A stretch of DNA of 64,000 bases from Pararhizobium polonicum (GTDB lineage: Bacteria > Pseudomonadota > Alphaproteobacteria > Rhizobiales > Rhizobiaceae): NCBI RefSeq assembly GCF_001687365.1, contig NZ_LGLV01000004.1, positions 186,001 through 250,000 on the forward strand, in the 5' to 3' direction. Below the pieces are notes generated by a model that was not told where the DNA came from, did no database searches, and worked only from the letters and a program-made list of their open reading frames with translations. The translations under genes were made by a program, and so were the position numbers. This document shows, piece by piece, positions 53,084 to 61,862 of this stretch (position 1 is its first letter; every line of letters begins with the position of its first letter).

Positions 53084-53965
53084 TTAGCCCAACGGCAGCC
53101 GCCGTCGCCCAAAGCGTTCGCCCAGGATGATGATCATGCCGGCGGAAAAGATCAGCGCCGCGCCGCCAAAAACCTGAGAGGCGGGAATATCGCCCCAGAT
53201 CAGGAAGCCGAGCCCGAAGGCCCAGATCAGCGAGGAATATTCGAACGGCGCCAGTATCGAGACCGGCGCCCGGCGCATCCCCTCGAACAGCGCATATTGC
53301 GCGATGCCGGCAATCACCCCCGTGCCCACCATCAGCCCGACATCGGCAAGGCTCGGCGGCACCCAGGTCACCACAACGGCAACACCGGTGAAGAGAATGA
53401 AGAAGCCGCTGGAAATCGTCATCTGCACCAGCGTCACCTCCTGCATCGCGGTCTTGCGCAGAAGCACGGTCGAGATCGCCCAGAACACCGCCGCCTGCAA
53501 TGCCAGCCAGACCGGCAGGGAGAGTTTCATGCCCGTTCCGAACGGATCCGTGGCGACCAGCACGCCGGCAAAACCGACGAAGACGGCGACCCAGCGCAGG
53601 GGCGGCACGTCCTCCTTGAGGATTGGCACCGCCAGAATGGTGATCAGGATCGGCGCGGCATAATAGAGCGTCGTCAGTTCGGCCAGCCCCAGATCCCGCG
53701 CCGCGGTGTAATAGGACAGCCAGGCGGCCAGAAGCAGCAGGTTGCGCAGGATCATGGGTTTAAGAACCGGGGAACGCAGCGAGCGCTGCAACAGCGGCCG
53801 CCGCCCGATGACGGCGCAGATCGCAAAGATCGTCACGCTGCGCACGAACAGGATCTGCCAGACCGGCAGCGCCACGACCAGCCACTTGACCGAGGCGTCC
53901 TGCAGCGTGAACAGGAAATAGGAAAAGATCGTCAGCAGAATGCCTGATAGCACGGAGGTATTCAC
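53084..53965 (-). CDS. DMT superfamily (EamA) transporter
   Basis: 293-residue inner-membrane protein with ten spans in two EamA repeats (first starts LLTIFSYFLFTLQDASVKWL, second after SLPVWLALQAAVFWAISTVL). The family exports or imports small metabolites; substrate cannot be told. The N-terminal motif with the conserved Asp-Ala-Ser (QDASVKW) and the second repeat's PFEYSSLIWAFGLGFLIWG are characteristic. Convergent with mntR, with a 20-base gap. A GGAGCCC site is weak upstream. Confidence 0.88.
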   Translation of the reverse strand: MNTSVLSGILLTIFSYFLFTLQDASVKWLVVALPVWQILFVRSVTIFAICAVIGRRPLLQRSLRSPVLKPMILRNLLLLAAWLSYYTAARDLGLAELTTLYYAAPILITILAVPILKEDVPPLRWVAVFVGFAGVLVATDPFGTGMKLSLPVWLALQAAVFWAISTVLLRKTAMQEVTLVQMTISSGFFILFTGVAVVVTWVPPSLADVGLMVGTGVIAGIAQYALFEGMRRAPVSILAPFEYSSLIWAFGLGFLIWGDIPASQVFGGAALIFSAGMIIILGERFGRRRLPLG

Positions 53966-54149
53966 GAAGGGCTCCCGAAGGCGCGGCGCACGTCGCGCGC
54001 AGCCCTTGATAGACCCGGGCCCTTCCGGACGGAAGGGGCATCGTCGATACAGTTGAGGCGAAAAATGGGGGCTGGACAGGAAAGCCGACCATCAACACGG
54101 AACCTGCGGCGGGGAAGGCATGCCTGCACCCGGCTCGAGTCCTCCCGCG

Positions 54150-55235
54150 TCAAAGCCCGATCATCGACAGCATGACGAAGGTGGCGAACAGCACGAAATG
54201 CGTCATGCCCTCGATGGCATTGGTCTCGCCGTCGTTGAGATTGATGGCAGCGACGATCAGGGTGATCGTCACCATCACCGTCTGCACCGGCGTCATCGCC
54301 ATGATGAAGGGCTGGCCGGTATAGAGCGCGATCGCCTCCATCACCGGCACCGTCAGGATGACGGTCGACAACGAGGCACCGAGCGCGATGTTGACGACGG
54401 CCTGCATGCGGTTGGCAAGGGCCGCCCGCATCGCCGTCATGATTTCCGGGGAGGCCGAGATCGCCGCGACGACGATTGCCGCCAGAACCGGTGGCGCACC
54501 GCTGCCCTTCAGCCCGGCCGTCAAAAGGCCGGACATGATTTCGGCGAGCGCGCCGATAATGACGACCCCGATGATCAGGATGGTGATGGATGCAACCACC
54601 GGCTCATCCTCGGGCGCATGTTTCTCCGCCCCCTCCCGTTTCGGATAGCTATAGCTGAAGAAATAGCTGTGCACGCCGACCTGCATCTTCAGGAAAACCG
54701 CGTAGAGCGTCACCATGGCAACGATCGTGAAGGCGGAGTAGAGGTGCCATTTGGCATCGGGAATGAATTCCGGCACGATCATGGAAATGCCCATCGCCGT
54801 CAGGATCATGACGCTGTAGGTGCGGCTGGAATTGTCGTTGTAGGATTGCTCGCCGTGCTTGAGGCCGCCGAGCAGCGCTGCCAGCCCCAATATGCCGTTG
54901 ATATCGAGCATGACGGCGGAATAGATCGTGTCGCGCACCAGCGTCGGCGATATCTCTTCTCCGCTCATCATGATCGCCAGGATGATCACTTCGACAAGCA
55001 CGGCCGATAGCGTCAGGATCATCGTTCCATAGGGATCGCCGACCTTGGCCGCCAGCACTTCGGCGTGATGGGCGACGCGCATGGAGGCGAGCACGATGGC
55101 AAAGACCAGCACCGCCGCCCCCACGAGCGCCGCGACCTGCCCCATCTCCAGCAGCGCATGTTCGAACAGGAAACCGGCGGCGGCAAAGATGAGCGCTACG
55201 CCGAGCAGGCTTTCGGACTTCAAAATGGAGAACAC
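54150..55235 (-). CDS. Calcium/proton (ChaA-type) cation antiporter
   Basis: 361-residue inner-membrane antiporter with 10-11 spans. Both alpha-repeats are visible, with acidic residues within helices: GTMILTLSAVLVEVIILAIM and AIVVAAISASPEIMTAMRAA. This matches the CaCA/ChaA group that expels calcium (and sodium or potassium) in exchange for protons. A polar loop with GAEKHAPEDEP divides the halves. It is a single leftward gene, divergent from the S24 regulator. Confidence 0.88.
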   Translation of the reverse strand: MFSILKSESLLGVALIFAAAGFLFEHALLEMGQVAALVGAAVLVFAIVLASMRVAHHAEVLAAKVGDPYGTMILTLSAVLVEVIILAIMMSGEEISPTLVRDTIYSAVMLDINGILGLAALLGGLKHGEQSYNDNSSRTYSVMILTAMGISMIVPEFIPDAKWHLYSAFTIVAMVTLYAVFLKMQVGVHSYFFSYSYPKREGAEKHAPEDEPVVASITILIIGVVIIGALAEIMSGLLTAGLKGSGAPPVLAAIVVAAISASPEIMTAMRAALANRMQAVVNIALGASLSTVILTVPVMEAIALYTGQPFIMAMTPVQTVMVTITLIVAAINLNDGETNAIEGMTHFVLFATFVMLSMIGL

Positions 55236-55457
55236 GGCAGCGCCTCGCGACCAGCGGGATTGAATTCAACCAAGTATAGGCGGCAGGCCGCGCATTTCAA
55301 CCGGATGTGAACGATCCCACCGGCAACATTACAGGATTATTTTCCTCACATACTTTACTCGCCCCCGCATTCTGGCTAATCTCAGTGGGAATAATCAGAA
55401 CATGAGAAGCCAGAACACAGAAAGCGTCACGCTTCACCGCCCGCAGGATGCGCCCCG

Positions 55458-56123
55458 ATGTTTTCACATGACCGGATCTGGAGTGCGATCGATGCGCTTG
55501 CCGAGCGGCATCAGCTGTCGCCTTCGGGCCTTGCACGGCGAGCCGGGCTCGATCCGACCTCCTTCAACAAATCCAAGCGGCATTCCGCCGATGGGCGCGA
55601 GCGCTGGCCTTCGACGGAATCGATCGCCAAGGTGCTGGATGCCACCGGCTCGACGATCACCCAGTTCATGGAATTCCTGCGGCCGGGCGCTGGCTCCGGT
55701 GCTGTCCCGGAGAGCGCCTTCCCATCACAAGGGGGCTCCATTCCGCTGCTCGGTTTTGCCCAGGCGGGTGCCGGCGGCTTTTTCGACGATGGCGGTTTTC
55801 CGGCCGGACAGGGCTGGGACGTGGTCGAGTTTCCGGCGGCCCCCGGCACCAAGGCCGGTGTCTATGCGCTGGAGATCCAGGGCGACAGCATGCTGCCGCT
55901 CTATCGCGACGGCGATGTGCTGATCGTCGAACCCGGCGCGCAGGTCCGCCGCGGCGATCGCGTCGTGGTCAAGACGACCGAGGGCGAGGTCATGGCCAAG
56001 GTGCTGGTGCGCCAGACCCCGCGCAACATCGAGCTGCTCTCGCTCAATCCCGAACACCCGAACCGCACATTCGAGCTCAGCGAGGTCGAGTGGATAGCTC
56101 GCATCATCTGGGCGAGCCAATAG
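55458..56123 (+). CDS. XRE-type regulator with S24 (LexA/CI-like) peptidase domain
   Basis: 221-residue protein: an N-terminal HTH (LAERHQLSPSGLARRAGLD) of the CI type and a C-terminal S24 autoprotease domain. The catalytic Ser is in IQGDSMLPLYRDGD and the Lys in EGEVMAKVLV; an Ala-Gly cleavage site candidate is in FAQAGAGGFFDDGG. Proteins of this type respond to DNA damage or other stress by self-cleavage, but chromosomal rhizobial versions are little studied. It is followed at 14 bases by the SNase-fold gene, so the two may be cotranscribed. No prophage genes surround it. Confidence 0.88.
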   Translation: MFSHDRIWSAIDALAERHQLSPSGLARRAGLDPTSFNKSKRHSADGRERWPSTESIAKVLDATGSTITQFMEFLRPGAGSGAVPESAFPSQGGSIPLLGFAQAGAGGFFDDGGFPAGQGWDVVEFPAAPGTKAGVYALEIQGDSMLPLYRDGDVLIVEPGAQVRRGDRVVVKTTEGEVMAKVLVRQTPRNIELLSLNPEHPNRTFELSEVEWIARIIWASQ

Positions 56124-56136
56124 GACAGTTTTCCTG

Positions 56137-56997
56137 ATGAAGCGGCACCTTCTCATCGCTGGTGGAGGCCTTGCCGGCATTTTGCTGACCGTCGCCCTGC
56201 TGTTGAGCGGCGCTTCGGTCATTCAGGGACGGCAGGACGCCGCCACGCCCGACTTCACACTGGAAACACCTGACCTCGCCGATGCCCCCGACCTCGGCGG
56301 TGACGCAAGGGGCGGCGAACAGGCTGACAGCAGCGAGCCGGTGCCAGCCGATCCCGCTGAAAACGCCATGATCGAGCCGCAGAACAAATCCGTTCGCGGC
56401 ATAGCGCCCGAACAATTCGGTCTTCCCGAGACGGTGACCGCCCAGCCACTGGAGCGCATCGAGCCCCGGACGCCGCTTTCGCAGCCCATCACACGCGCAG
56501 CAGAGCCGGTTCCCGCCGTGCTGCGCCATCCGGTCGCGCTGTCGGCCGGCCTGATCCAGTTTGGCGATCGCCTGCTGCAGCTGGACGGGCTGACGCCGCA
56601 AAAAGCGGACCGCGTCTGCGGCGAGGCGGGCAAGACCTGGCCCTGCGGCGTGGTGGCGCGAACCGCCTTCCGCAATTTCCTCCGCGCCCGCGCCTTCGTG
56701 TGCAATGTCCCGAAAAACGGCTGGCAGGGAACGCTGACTGCCGCCTGCAGCGTCCACAATATCGATCCCGCCGTCTGGCTTGCCGAAAACGGCTGGGCCG
56801 AAGTGCCGGCCGGATCGCCGCTCGAAGGCAAGGTGGAGGCGGCGAAGACATCCCGTCTCGGCTTTTTCGGGGACGATCCGCGCGATTTCAGTGTTTCACC
56901 CCCATTGCAGGATGAAACACCCCCTTCCGGGGACACAAATGTGCCCGGGGATACGGATATGCCCGAAGCAACGGATACGACCGGACAGGGCTTGTAA
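56137..56997 (+). CDS. Membrane-anchored thermonuclease-like (SNase fold) protein
   Basis: 286-residue protein with an N-terminal membrane anchor (HLLIAGGGLAGILLTVALLL), an acidic linker, and an SNase-like domain at about 135-250: IQFGDRLLQLDGLTPQKADR, CGVVARTAFRNFLRARAFVC, and VWLAENGWAEVPAGSPLEGK. The usual catalytic Arg/Glu/Arg positions of active staphylococcal-type nucleases are not obvious, so it may bind rather than cut. Four Cys could form disulfides in the periplasm. The acidic tail has repeated GDT/PEAT elements. Lies behind the S24 gene and just before the TerB-like gene. Confidence 0.8.
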   Translation: MKRHLLIAGGGLAGILLTVALLLSGASVIQGRQDAATPDFTLETPDLADAPDLGGDARGGEQADSSEPVPADPAENAMIEPQNKSVRGIAPEQFGLPETVTAQPLERIEPRTPLSQPITRAAEPVPAVLRHPVALSAGLIQFGDRLLQLDGLTPQKADRVCGEAGKTWPCGVVARTAFRNFLRARAFVCNVPKNGWQGTLTAACSVHNIDPAVWLAENGWAEVPAGSPLEGKVEAAKTSRLGFFGDDPRDFSVSPPLQDETPPSGDTNVPGDTDMPEATDTTGQGL

Positions 56998-57051
56998 GCC
57001 GCCATGCCGGCCCATACCTCTCAAAGCAGAACGCAGCAGCACGGATATCCA

Positions 57052-57462
57052 ATGCCCGAAAATATCAGCCATCACGAAGCCCTCATCTATGTCATGGTGA
57101 TGATGTCGGCGGTCGATACCGCCATGACCGACGACGAGCTGGAGCGCATCGGCAGGCTCACCGGCTTCCTGCCGGTGTTTGACGGGTTCGATCACGACCA
57201 TCTGGTTCATGCCGCGCGCGAGTGCGCAGCCCTTCTCGACGGCGCGGAAGGACTGGACATCGCGCTCGAAGTGGTGCGTGAAGCGCTTCCTCCGCGTCTC
57301 TACGACACGGCCTATGCACTGGCGGTGGAGCTGGCGGCGGCCGATCTTTCGATCCGTCCGGAAGAAATTCGCCTGCTACAGCTTCTGCGCGACCGGCTGG
57401 CTCTCGACAAGCTCACCTGCGCTGCGATCGAACGCGGCGCCATGGCCCGCTTCCGCAAGTAA
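57052..57462 (+). CDS. TerB-like helical protein
   Basis: 136-residue helical protein with the TerB-family pattern: EALIYVMVMMSAVDTAMTDDE, then a second acidic helix, and YALAVELAAADLSIRPEEIRLLQLLRDRL, each half holding the acidic residues that bind divalent metal in TerB. Tellurite-resistance naming is historical; many such proteins have stress or membrane roles. I choose ATG 57052; an upstream ATG at 57004 would add 16 polar residues. Last of three rightward genes, convergent with the solute-binding protein gene. Confidence 0.82.
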   Translation: MPENISHHEALIYVMVMMSAVDTAMTDDELERIGRLTGFLPVFDGFDHDHLVHAARECAALLDGAEGLDIALEVVREALPPRLYDTAYALAVELAAADLSIRPEEIRLLQLLRDRLALDKLTCAAIERGAMARFRK

Positions 57463-57500
57463 AGGTGGCTACCGTTTCGAAGGGGCAGGCGGCACAGGCT

Positions 57501-58373
57501 TCAATAGATGCCGGCGGGGAAATATCGCAGATAGATCTCGTCGAGGCGTCCCTTGCGGGACAGCTCCAGCAGGGCGTGATCGATCGCCTGCGTCAAGGCT
57601 GAATCGCCCTTGCGGTTCATGATCGCCAGCCCCTCACCGAGGAAACGCTGCGAGAAATAGGCGCCTTCGAGGAGTGCGCAGCAATTGGCCGCATCGCTGC
57701 CCGCGGTCCAGAAGGACAGTTGCATGCCGTCGGAAAAAACCGCGGCAACGCTCCCCTGCCGGAGAGCGGCGAGCATAGCCTCGCGGGTCGGGAAGGATCG
57801 CACGTCGAGCTTCGGGAAAAAGGCCTTCAGCATCGCCTCATGCGTGGTTCCCGAGATCGCGCCGACCGGCTTGCCGCCGAGCGCGGCCACGGAAAGATCG
57901 CGACCCATGGCCTGACGATTGGCGGCGAACCGGGCCGGCAATTTCATGAACGCACGGGAAAAGGCGAAACGCTGGCGCAGCTCCGGGCTGATGCCGATCC
58001 CGGCGACCACCGCCTCCCCCTGCCCGTCCTCAAGCGCCGGCTGCAGTTCCGCGAAGGTTACGGCCTGGATTTGGCACTTGGCGTCGATCTCCAGTTCCCG
58101 GCAGATTTCCCGCACCAGATCCACATGGAACCCGGCGAGCTTGCCGGATTGGTCGATGAAATTGAACGGCGGGAAATCCACCGTGGTCAGGAATCGCAGA
58201 CGCGCCAGGCCGCTCAGATCCGGTTTCGCTATCCGCTCGCGCGCATCAAACAGCAGGGGCAGATCATGAACCCCACCCGCTGCCCGCAACGAAGCCGAAA
58301 AAGGGACGGCCAGCAGCACACAAAGCGTGAAAATCCCACAGAATTTTAGGGATGCACGGAGGGCGCGTGTCAT
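57501..58373 (-). CDS. Periplasmic solute-binding protein (family 3, PBP2 fold)
   Basis: 290-residue exported protein with a signal peptide (MTRALRASLKFCGIFTLCVL, cleavage near SLRAAGG). The mature part has RLRFLTTVDFPPFNFIDQSG, GFHVDLVREICRELEIDAKC, a central AVVAGIGISPELRQRFAFSR and a closing LDEIYLRYFPAG. No ABC permease or ATPase adjoins it, so it may serve an orphan system or act as a sensor. Start at 58373 is preferred, as GGGA lies nine bases upstream; 58382 is possible. Divergent from the glycosyltransferase gene. Confidence 0.85.
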   Translation of the reverse strand: MTRALRASLKFCGIFTLCVLLAVPFSASLRAAGGVHDLPLLFDARERIAKPDLSGLARLRFLTTVDFPPFNFIDQSGKLAGFHVDLVREICRELEIDAKCQIQAVTFAELQPALEDGQGEAVVAGIGISPELRQRFAFSRAFMKLPARFAANRQAMGRDLSVAALGGKPVGAISGTTHEAMLKAFFPKLDVRSFPTREAMLAALRQGSVAAVFSDGMQLSFWTAGSDAANCCALLEGAYFSQRFLGEGLAIMNRKGDSALTQAIDHALLELSRKGRLDEIYLRYFPAGIY

Positions 58374-58433
58374 TATGATCATTCCCGGGGTGAAACAGGG
58401 GGATATTGCCGCGCAGGCGGCAACGGGGTTTTC

Positions 58434-60371
58434 ATGCGTCTCGGAGAATATCCGGACAATTCCGGAATAGCTACCGCAAATGAACCGCCGGCCGGACGAC
58501 CGCAGACGGGTGCAGCCGCACGACGATTTTCGCCGGCGCTCAAGCGGGAAGGCCGCCTGCTGCTGCAGATGGGTATCGGAAAACCGCTGATCGCGCAGGC
58601 AATGCTGCTGGCGCAGGATCATGGCACCACCGTCGAGGAAGAGCTGCTCGCATCCGGCGAAATCGACGAGACCATCTATTTCGAGGCGCTCGCCGAAAAA
58701 CTCGCCCTTGATTTCATGCCCGATATCGACCCCGCCCGGGTACAGGATGGCGCCGATCTGGACCGGCAAATGACAAGCCCGGAAACGCTGCGCGTTCATC
58801 ACCCGAGCCGGCCGCCGATCACCGTGATCGTGCCTTCGCTCTCCCGGCTTGCGGAGGTTACCGCTCTCCTGCAACGAACGCCGCTGCTGCGCCAATCCCT
58901 GGCGGTCTCGACGCCCTCGGCGGTGCGCCACGCCGCATGGCAGGCCGGACGCCTGCGCCGGGTTTCGATAACCACACGATCACTGTTCGAAACCGCGCCG
59001 CTGCACAGCGCCCGCATCACCTTCTGGGGAAAGCAGGGGTTTTATGCCGGCATCATCCTTTGCACGCTCATCGCGGCAGCCATTACAGCGCCGCTGATCA
59101 GCCTGCTTACGCTGCATATCGTCCTCACCCTGTTTTATCTCGCCAATCTTCTCGTCCGGGCTTACGCGCTCGGCTGCGCCTTTGCGCAGGAACGCCGCAC
59201 CGGGCGGATACCGGACGAGAATGCCGCAACCGGTCCGCTGCCTGTCTATTCGGTGCTTGTCGCGCTCTACAAGGAGGAGAGCGTTGCGGCCCAGCTTGTC
59301 GATGCGCTCGACCGGCTCGACTGGCCACGGTCGCGCCTCGATATCAAACTCGTCTGCGAGGAGGATGACGCAGAAACCATCGCGGCGCTCAAGGCTTTGC
59401 CGCTCGCGTGCGAATACGAGATCGTGCTGGTGCCCGTCCACCAACCGCGCACCAAGCCCAAAGCCCTGAGTTACGCCCTGCCCGGCGTTCGCGGCACCTT
59501 CGTCACTGTCTATGACGCCGAAGACCGTCCACATCCGGGTCAGTTGCGCGAGGCCTACGCTGCCTTCATGGCGGCACCTCGGCACATCATCTGCCTGCAG
59601 GCGCCGCTGATCATCACCAATGCGCGGCACTCCTGGCTGAGCGCGCTGTTTGCGCTGGAATATGCCGGATTGTTTCGCGGCCTGCTGCCGATGCTGTCGC
59701 TGACCGGCCTGCCGCTGCCGCTCGGCGGGACATCCAATCATTTCCGAACGGCTGAGCTGAGACAGATCGGCGGCTGGGATCCGTACAACATGACCGAGGA
59801 CGCCGATCTCGGGCTGCGGCTGCACCGGCTCGGCTACCGCTCGCGCGTCATCTTCAGGCCAACCTTCGAGGAAGCGCCGACAACGCTGCCGGTCTGGCTC
59901 GGTCAGCGTACCCGCTGGTTCAAGGGCTGGCTGCAGACATGGCTGGTGCTGATGCGCCGGCCGGCGGCACTGGCGGGAGAAATGGGCTGGCCCGCTTTTG
60001 CAGTCTTCCAGATCCTGATCGCAGGCATGCTGCTTTCCTCGCTCAGTCATCCGGTCATCATCGGCTTCCTCGTCTACCTGACATGGGAGATGCTGCAGGA
60101 CGGCACGCATGCGGACGGCTGGCTGGCCTTCTGGCTGTTCATCGGCGATGTCATCAATATTTTCGGCAGCTATGCCGTGTTCATCTCGCTTGGCCTGAAC
60201 CGGATGAATGCGCGGGAGAGACGGGCGGTGGGCTGGCGCTGGGTGTTTGTTCCCATCTACTGGCTGATCATGTCGCTGGCGGCCTGGAGAGCTTTGCTGG
60301 AACTGCGGACCAGCCCGTTTTCGTGGAACAAGACACCGCATGTTCCGGTGAGCGACAACGGCAAACAGTGA
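58434..60371 (+). CDS. Family 2 glycosyltransferase with N-terminal MshEN-like domain
   Basis: 645-residue membrane glycosyltransferase. The N-terminal 150 residues hold an MshEN-like segment (LLQMGIGKPLIAQAMLLAQD, EELLASGEIDETIYFEALAE), a fold known to bind cyclic di-GMP in other proteins. Two spans follow (about 205-250), then the GT-A domain with YDAEDRPHPGQ (D-x-D site), TEDADLGLRL and the processive Q-x-x-RW motif in GQRTRWFKGW, and C-terminal spans. It probably builds a beta-glucan-type or related polysaccharide at the inner membrane; product unknown. Possible c-di-GMP control is inferred from the N-terminal domain. Confidence 0.87.
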   Translation: MRLGEYPDNSGIATANEPPAGRPQTGAAARRFSPALKREGRLLLQMGIGKPLIAQAMLLAQDHGTTVEEELLASGEIDETIYFEALAEKLALDFMPDIDPARVQDGADLDRQMTSPETLRVHHPSRPPITVIVPSLSRLAEVTALLQRTPLLRQSLAVSTPSAVRHAAWQAGRLRRVSITTRSLFETAPLHSARITFWGKQGFYAGIILCTLIAAAITAPLISLLTLHIVLTLFYLANLLVRAYALGCAFAQERRTGRIPDENAATGPLPVYSVLVALYKEESVAAQLVDALDRLDWPRSRLDIKLVCEEDDAETIAALKALPLACEYEIVLVPVHQPRTKPKALSYALPGVRGTFVTVYDAEDRPHPGQLREAYAAFMAAPRHIICLQAPLIITNARHSWLSALFALEYAGLFRGLLPMLSLTGLPLPLGGTSNHFRTAELRQIGGWDPYNMTEDADLGLRLHRLGYRSRVIFRPTFEEAPTTLPVWLGQRTRWFKGWLQTWLVLMRRPAALAGEMGWPAFAVFQILIAGMLLSSLSHPVIIGFLVYLTWEMLQDGTHADGWLAFWLFIGDVINIFGSYAVFISLGLNRMNARERRAVGWRWVFVPIYWLIMSLAAWRALLELRTSPFSWNKTPHVPVSDNGKQ

Positions 60372-60443
60372 CGGGAGCCCCTATCACGCAGCTGCCGATC
60401 CGGATTTTTGGAATGCGCGCCGATTGGTACCCGAGAGAGGAAA

Positions 60444-60466
60444 ACCCTGCGGCTGCGCCGCAGGGT
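60444..60466 (-). terminator. Terminator of the phytanoyl-CoA dioxygenase-like gene
   Basis: Perfect 10-bp stem ACCCTGCGGC/GCCGCAGGGT with a 3-base loop, seven bases after the leftward gene's stop. On the minus strand it runs into TTTTCCTCTC. Confidence 0.8.
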
Positions 60467-60473
60467 GAAAGCG

Positions 60474-61439
60474 TCACCGGACGACCGGTTCGCCATGATA
60501 GCGGCGCTTCGACGGCTTCGACACGCCAAACCCAACCTCCATCATCAATCGCGGCGACTGCTTGGCCAATGTCCCCATATGGAAGCCAAACGGGTCCTCG
60601 ACGAACCCCGAGCCCGCCTTTCCGGTCAGGGTGATGGCGCTGTCTTCGCCGTAGAAGCCCAGCACCTCATGCGCCGGATGCCCCACGAGCAGCGTCAATT
60701 GATGTTTCACACGCCGCCTGTTGTGGCTTCCCCGCACATAGACATGCGGCCCCGCATCGGCATCGACGTCGGAGAGGTAAAAGAAGAACTTCAACATCCG
60801 CCAATCATCGAGGTCGAAGTGGAATTTGAACGAGGCGCGGCTGAGATCCGCCTCGGAGGCGGACTTCGTCGGGAAGCTCCACCATGTCCGCGTCGTGATC
60901 AATTTGGCTTCCCCACCGAGATAATGCCTGGAGACATCGAGGAGCAGTGGATCGCGCTGTACCGCCAGAGCAGCCTCGCATTGCAGGACCCGCTCGAAAT
61001 GATGGCCGCTCAGTATCGTGCGCCCGAAATGCTGCTCGGCATCGACATGCCCGCCGGCGAGAAACTCAAGCTTGCGGTCGAAATTGCCGAAACACGGCGT
61101 TTCGTGCCCGAAACGGGCGATCTCTGCCTGGATCGATGCAGGCAGCGTCAGACCGGTAAAGATACCGGTTCGCCTGAGTTCGGCCGCGATCGCCTCCGCC
61201 CGCAGGTCACCGAACATCGACGGCGCGGTATTCGCGCTGGAGCGCACGCGTTTGGCCATCAGCCAATGCGCCCTGCGGAACGGCATTGTCCGCGCCAGCA
61301 GGAACATGGGCAACCAGGCGGGGTTTTCCCTGACATCCGTCAGATATGTCGGTATGCGCGCAACCATGCGGCGGAGGGCGCCGCCGCTGCGGGCAATGGT
61401 TTCCAGGTCCTGCTGTTTGGATTTTTGGGGGCCGTGCAT
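60474..61439 (-). CDS. Phytanoyl-CoA dioxygenase-like Fe(II)/2-oxoglutarate oxygenase
   Basis: 321-residue cytosolic protein of the PhyH family. The iron facial triad is suggested by His and Asp in FKFHFDLDDWRMLKFFFYLS and the distal His in DPFGFHMGTLAKQ; the 2-oxoglutarate-binding Arg is in SPRLMMEVGFG. The region DADAGPHVYVRGSHN is typical of the family. Members hydroxylate diverse lipids and natural products, so the substrate is unknown. Single leftward gene with its own terminator; upstream spacer separates it from tRNA-Gly. Confidence 0.85.
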   Translation of the reverse strand: MHGPQKSKQQDLETIARSGGALRRMVARIPTYLTDVRENPAWLPMFLLARTMPFRRAHWLMAKRVRSSANTAPSMFGDLRAEAIAAELRRTGIFTGLTLPASIQAEIARFGHETPCFGNFDRKLEFLAGGHVDAEQHFGRTILSGHHFERVLQCEAALAVQRDPLLLDVSRHYLGGEAKLITTRTWWSFPTKSASEADLSRASFKFHFDLDDWRMLKFFFYLSDVDADAGPHVYVRGSHNRRRVKHQLTLLVGHPAHEVLGFYGEDSAITLTGKAGSGFVEDPFGFHMGTLAKQSPRLMMEVGFGVSKPSKRRYHGEPVVR

Positions 61440-61720
61440 CCGATATCCTTGCGTATGACAAGGATTTTTTCACAAATCCTTGTCCCCGATACCACAGCCC
61501 AATCCGGACGATAGCGTGCGATCACCTTTGTTGCAATGCAGCAAATTTAGCCTATGCGAATGAAATCCCATTTCACCGCCTGTGCCGCACACGGTAGCCA
61601 CCAAAGTAGTCATCAGACAGATCGACAAGGCCAAAGCCAGAACGAAAGCTGTAAAACTGCCTGTAAAATCGTCTGGTTGAGAGGCTGCCAGGACTGGTCG
61701 CAAAGCCCTGAGAAACAAGG

Positions 61721-61794
61721 TGGAGCGGGTAGCGGGAATCGAACCCGCACGATCAGCTTGGGAAGCTGACAAGCTACCACTACATCATACCCGC
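61721..61794 (-). tRNA. tRNA-Gly (anticodon CCC)
   Basis: 74-nt tRNA on the minus strand including encoded CCA (at 61721-61723). Acceptor stem GCGGGTA/TACCCGC, anticodon stem TCAGC/GCTGA with loop TTCCCAA giving anticodon CCC, and T-loop GGTTCGATTCC. Discriminator base is T. Confidence 0.97.
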
Positions 61795-61862
61795 CTTGCG
61801 CTTGAGGTTTCCACCAAGCACGGCTGCCTGTCAAGGCGGCATCCGATTTTCCGGATGCCTAT

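Noticed and set aside
55458-57462. Prophage remnant around the S24 regulator
   Set aside because: Neighbours are ordinary chromosomal genes; no integrase, portal, tail or lysis genes are present.
61582-61680. 32-codon Lys-rich ORF (GTG start) next to the tRNA-Gly 3' end
   Set aside because: Thought of as an integrase scar at a tRNA attachment site, but there is no duplicated tRNA end, no integrase motif and no element boundary.
61838-61859. Terminator for dcd
   Set aside because: An 8-bp hairpin (GGCATCCG/CGGATGCC) is present four bases past the stop, but no U-tract follows on the minus strand.
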